Assembly (NCBI RefSeq): GCF_029504575.1 | Contig: NZ_JAQFII010000001.1 | Coordinates: 3,479,001 to 3,543,000 of the forward strand | DNA: 64,000 nucleotides | Direction of reading: 5' to 3' | From: Streptomyces sp. SPB162 | GTDB lineage: Bacteria; Actinomycetota; Actinomycetes; Streptomycetales; Streptomycetaceae | Shown: positions 61,946 through 64,000 of the stretch, in pieces | Layout of the letters: each line of letters opens with the position of its first letter | How positions within the stretch are numbered: the first letter of the stretch is position 1 | Program-made: the position numbers and the translations under genes | Notes under the pieces: generated by a model | Database searches by the model: none | What the model saw: the letters and a program-made list of their open reading frames with translations, nothing else | Told to the model about the DNA's origin: nothing

Positions 61946-63210
61946 CCCAGATGATCTCAACCGCTCCCGTCGCCGGGCTGCCACGCACCTATCTCATGCG
62001 GGCCACCGACGCTCTGGCCAGCGCAACGGCCACCTACGCCGTCCCGCTCTTGGTCCTGGTCACCACCGGCTCCACCGCCTTGACCGGCCTTGCCTTCCTC
62101 CTCGAATGGGCACCTCGGCTGGCGGCCTTCTCCTTCGCCGGATCGATGGTCGACCGGTGGGGTGCCGGCCGTGTCTTCCGGATGTCCAACCTGGTGCGCA
62201 CTGCCGTGGTCGCCCTGGCCGGTGCCGTGCTGTTTGTCCTGCCCGGCACCGGGACGATGACAACGAGTGTTGTCCTGACTTTCGGTGCTGTCTCCGGGCT
62301 GCTCGCGGAGGTCTCCTTCGTCGCGATGGAGACGCTCGGTGCTGAAGCCAGCCGCCGGTTGGGCAACGAGGCCCACCGGGTACAGGCCGCGCAGACCGGG
62401 ATCGACCAGTGCGCGATGCTCGTCGGTCCGCTCTTGGGCGGCCTACTGCTTCTCGCCGGCCCGACGTTGCTCCTGACCGCGGTCGCCCTGTTGGCTCTGA
62501 CCGCTGCCGCGACTGCATCCAGCGCTGGAGGCGTCCCGGGGCACAGGTCAGCGCCCAGCAGTCTCTTGACCGGGTGGGCAACCCTGCGCCGCACCCCAGC
62601 CCTCGCGTGGTTGGTCGGCGGCCTGGCCGCCTCCAACTTGGCCACGGGCGTACTGCAGGCCGCCGCCCCGATCACCGTCATCCACCACTTCCACTACTCC
62701 ACCGCCGCCGTCGGCTCGGTCTGGAGCGCGGCAGCAGTTGCCTCGTTGATTGCCGTGTGGACCAGTCGCCGTGCGATCGATCGCTTCGGTATCTGGCCGG
62801 TCGGCGCGGTGACGGCTGCCGTTTCGACGGCGGCGTGTCTGGCGACCGCCCTCGCGCCGAGCTTCGCCACGTACACCGTGGCGGTGGCGGCGGTCATGGC
62901 TGGCGAAGGCGCGATGACCGTCGTCCTGCGAACCCTGCGGTCCCGCCTCATCCCGGCGCAGGCGTTCGGCTCCACCCTGGCGGTGACGATCATCCTGGTG
63001 CTGCTTCCGCTTCCGCTGGCCGGAGTCCTGATCGCGCTCGTGCCCCCTGCTGACATTCCGCACCTGCTCCTGGCGTGCGCCGCTCTCCAGGGCCTGGCGC
63101 TGACCGCGTGCTTCGCCGGTCTGCGACGGCACCGCGCCGCCTGCGACCTCTCCGAGCCGCAGGTTCCTGCACTCCACAAGGAGCCCGCCCCAGCGCCGGA
63201 TGCCGTGTGA
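61942..63210 (+). CDS. MFS transporter
   Basis: 422 residues with about twelve membrane helices, a major-facilitator drug-export-type protein. The loop SMVDRWGAGRVFRM between helices 2 and 3 is the usual motif A region (D-R-x-G-R type). I used the GTG at 61942 coupled to the relaxase stop; ATG 61951 is an alternative. Next to an ATP-grasp enzyme, so it may export or protect against a peptide-like product. Confidence 0.88.
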   Translation: MTQMISTAPVAGLPRTYLMRATDALASATATYAVPLLVLVTTGSTALTGLAFLLEWAPRLAAFSFAGSMVDRWGAGRVFRMSNLVRTAVVALAGAVLFVLPGTGTMTTSVVLTFGAVSGLLAEVSFVAMETLGAEASRRLGNEAHRVQAAQTGIDQCAMLVGPLLGGLLLLAGPTLLLTAVALLALTAAATASSAGGVPGHRSAPSSLLTGWATLRRTPALAWLVGGLAASNLATGVLQAAAPITVIHHFHYSTAAVGSVWSAAAVASLIAVWTSRRAIDRFGIWPVGAVTAAVSTAACLATALAPSFATYTVAVAAVMAGEGAMTVVLRTLRSRLIPAQAFGSTLAVTIILVLLPLPLAGVLIALVPPADIPHLLLACAALQGLALTACFAGLRRHRAACDLSEPQVPALHKEPAPAPDAV

Positions 63211-63280
63211 ACGGTCGCTGAGCGCCCCAATGCACCTTGTCCTTCCTCCTCTTCCCACCACCACCTCACGGAGGCTCTCC

Positions 63281-64000
63281 ATGTCCCGAACCACTCGCCC
63301 GCTGCTGATCGTCGTCGGCGGCACGGATCCCGTCTATCGCGGCTACTGCGTCGAGCAGGTCGCCGCCGCATACCCGATCGCGCTGATCGACACCAAGCCG
63401 CCTTCCTGGCAGCAGCACCTGGTGGTCGACCACGAGGTCGCCGACACCCACGACCCGGAGGCCGTGGTCGCTGCCGGCCTGGCCCTGGCAGCTCGTCACT
63501 CCATCGCCGGAGTCGTCACCTGGGACGAGTACACGCTCGTGCCCACCGCTGAACTCGCCGCCCGTCTGAACGTGCCCGGGAACAGCGCTGCGGCGATGAC
63601 TGCCTGCCGGGACAAGGCGACCAGCCGCCGCCTGTTCGACGAGCACAACGTGCCTTCGGCCACGTCCACCCGCGTCGACAACCTGACGGCGGCGGAAACA
63701 GCCGCGCTCCGCACCGGCTTCCCGGTCGTCCTCAAGCCTTCCTCCCATGCCGCCAGCATCGGCGTGGTCCGCGTCGATACGCCCGAGGAACTGCCCTCCG
63801 CCTGGGAGTTCGCTGCCGCCGGGGCCGGTGAGCAAGGCCCGGAAGGCAGCGGTGTGCTGGTCGAGGAGTACCTGTCCGGCCCGGAGATATCGGTGGAGTG
63901 CGTCACTCAGCACGGCATCACCACCGCCCTGGCCGTGACCCGCAAGGAGGTCGCCTTCCCTCCGTACTTCGAGGAAGTCGGCCACACCGTGAGTGCCGGC
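63281..64000 (+). CDS. ATP-grasp domain protein (3' end outside window)
   Basis: 240 codons are visible with no stop. SRTTRPLLIVVGGTDPVYRG opens a pre-ATP-grasp fold. RLNVPGNSAAAMTACRDKATSRRLF leads in, PVVLKPSSHAASIGV is the ATP-binding lysine loop, and VEEYLSGPEISVE continues the grasp. Relatives are carboxylate-amine ligases such as carbamoyl-phosphate synthase-like and dipeptide ligases. It is likely the cargo enzyme working with the MFS exporter. RBS GGAGG at ATG 63281. Confidence 0.85.
   Translation, partial: MSRTTRPLLIVVGGTDPVYRGYCVEQVAAAYPIALIDTKPPSWQQHLVVDHEVADTHDPEAVVAAGLALAARHSIAGVVTWDEYTLVPTAELAARLNVPGNSAAAMTACRDKATSRRLFDEHNVPSATSTRVDNLTAAETAALRTGFPVVLKPSSHAASIGVVRVDTPEELPSAWEFAAAGAGEQGPEGSGVLVEEYLSGPEISVECVTQHGITTALAVTRKEVAFPPYFEEVGHTVSAG

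Overview
The window is high-GC actinobacterial DNA, most likely from Streptomyces. The evidence is the very high GC, GTG starts, GTGA/ATGA coupled genes, a SigE-family sigma factor, a class F sortase, rare TTA leucine codons and SCO6880/SCO6881-type transfer genes. It splits into two parts at about 24.3 kb.

The left part (1-24.28 kb) is ordinary chromosome. It holds an ABC transporter ATPase (cut by the window start), glutamate decarboxylase with a coupled leader ORF, an MreB-like protein with a DUF7144-type membrane protein, an M23 endopeptidase, dodecin, a membrane SpoIIE-type phosphatase, and an alpha/beta-hydrolase / metal-dependent hydrolase / ferredoxin-reductase operon. These are followed by a VWA lipoprotein, a DUF2786 protein, a BlaI/M56 sensor pair with operator dyads, DedA and PAP2, TatA, a SigE-family sigma factor with a membrane partner, GtrA, a GNAT, a quinone oxidoreductase, a 200-bp MITE and a sortase F locus. 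Several genes carry one-base frameshifts, mostly in G/C runs, which look like assembly errors.

The boundary is the 3' half of a tRNA-Thr(CGU) gene with its terminator (24.24-24.33 kb). This is the classic scar of an integrative element, which then runs to the right-hand window edge. No integrase and no second att copy are seen, so the element extends past 64 kb.

The element's left end (24.5-30.07 kb) is an insertion-sequence cluster: an ISAzo13-type IS, an IS5-type IS with a passenger gene, and a second IS5-type IS read through frameshifts. A small ribbon-helix-helix regulator and a gene-poor kilobase lie between them.

The defence region (30.1-45.2 kb) carries a complete DNA phosphorothioation set. 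The Dnd-associated methyltransferase faces dndA, and dndA is divergent from dndBCDE across a shared palindrome. DndFGH are absent. Behind a long hairpin terminator comes a coupled three-gene operon (sigma-region-4-like HTH protein, GIY-YIG nuclease, GHKL/MORC-like ATPase) and then a 722-aa protein carrying the DGQHR motif of DndB. This set is the best candidate for an undescribed phosphorothioation-linked restriction module. A DUF91/NucS-like protein and a beta-type DNA methyltransferase follow.

The transfer region (45.6-64 kb, all on +) encodes an actinobacterial conjugation apparatus: NlpC/P60 hydrolase, DUF6112 pilin-like protein, a TcpC/VirB8-like protein, SCO6881 (VirB6-like), SCO6880, a VirB4-like ATPase, a wHTH-MoxR ATPase with a VWA/HExxH partner, and relaxase-like proteins. 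Cargo at the right edge is an MFS exporter and an ATP-grasp enzyme.
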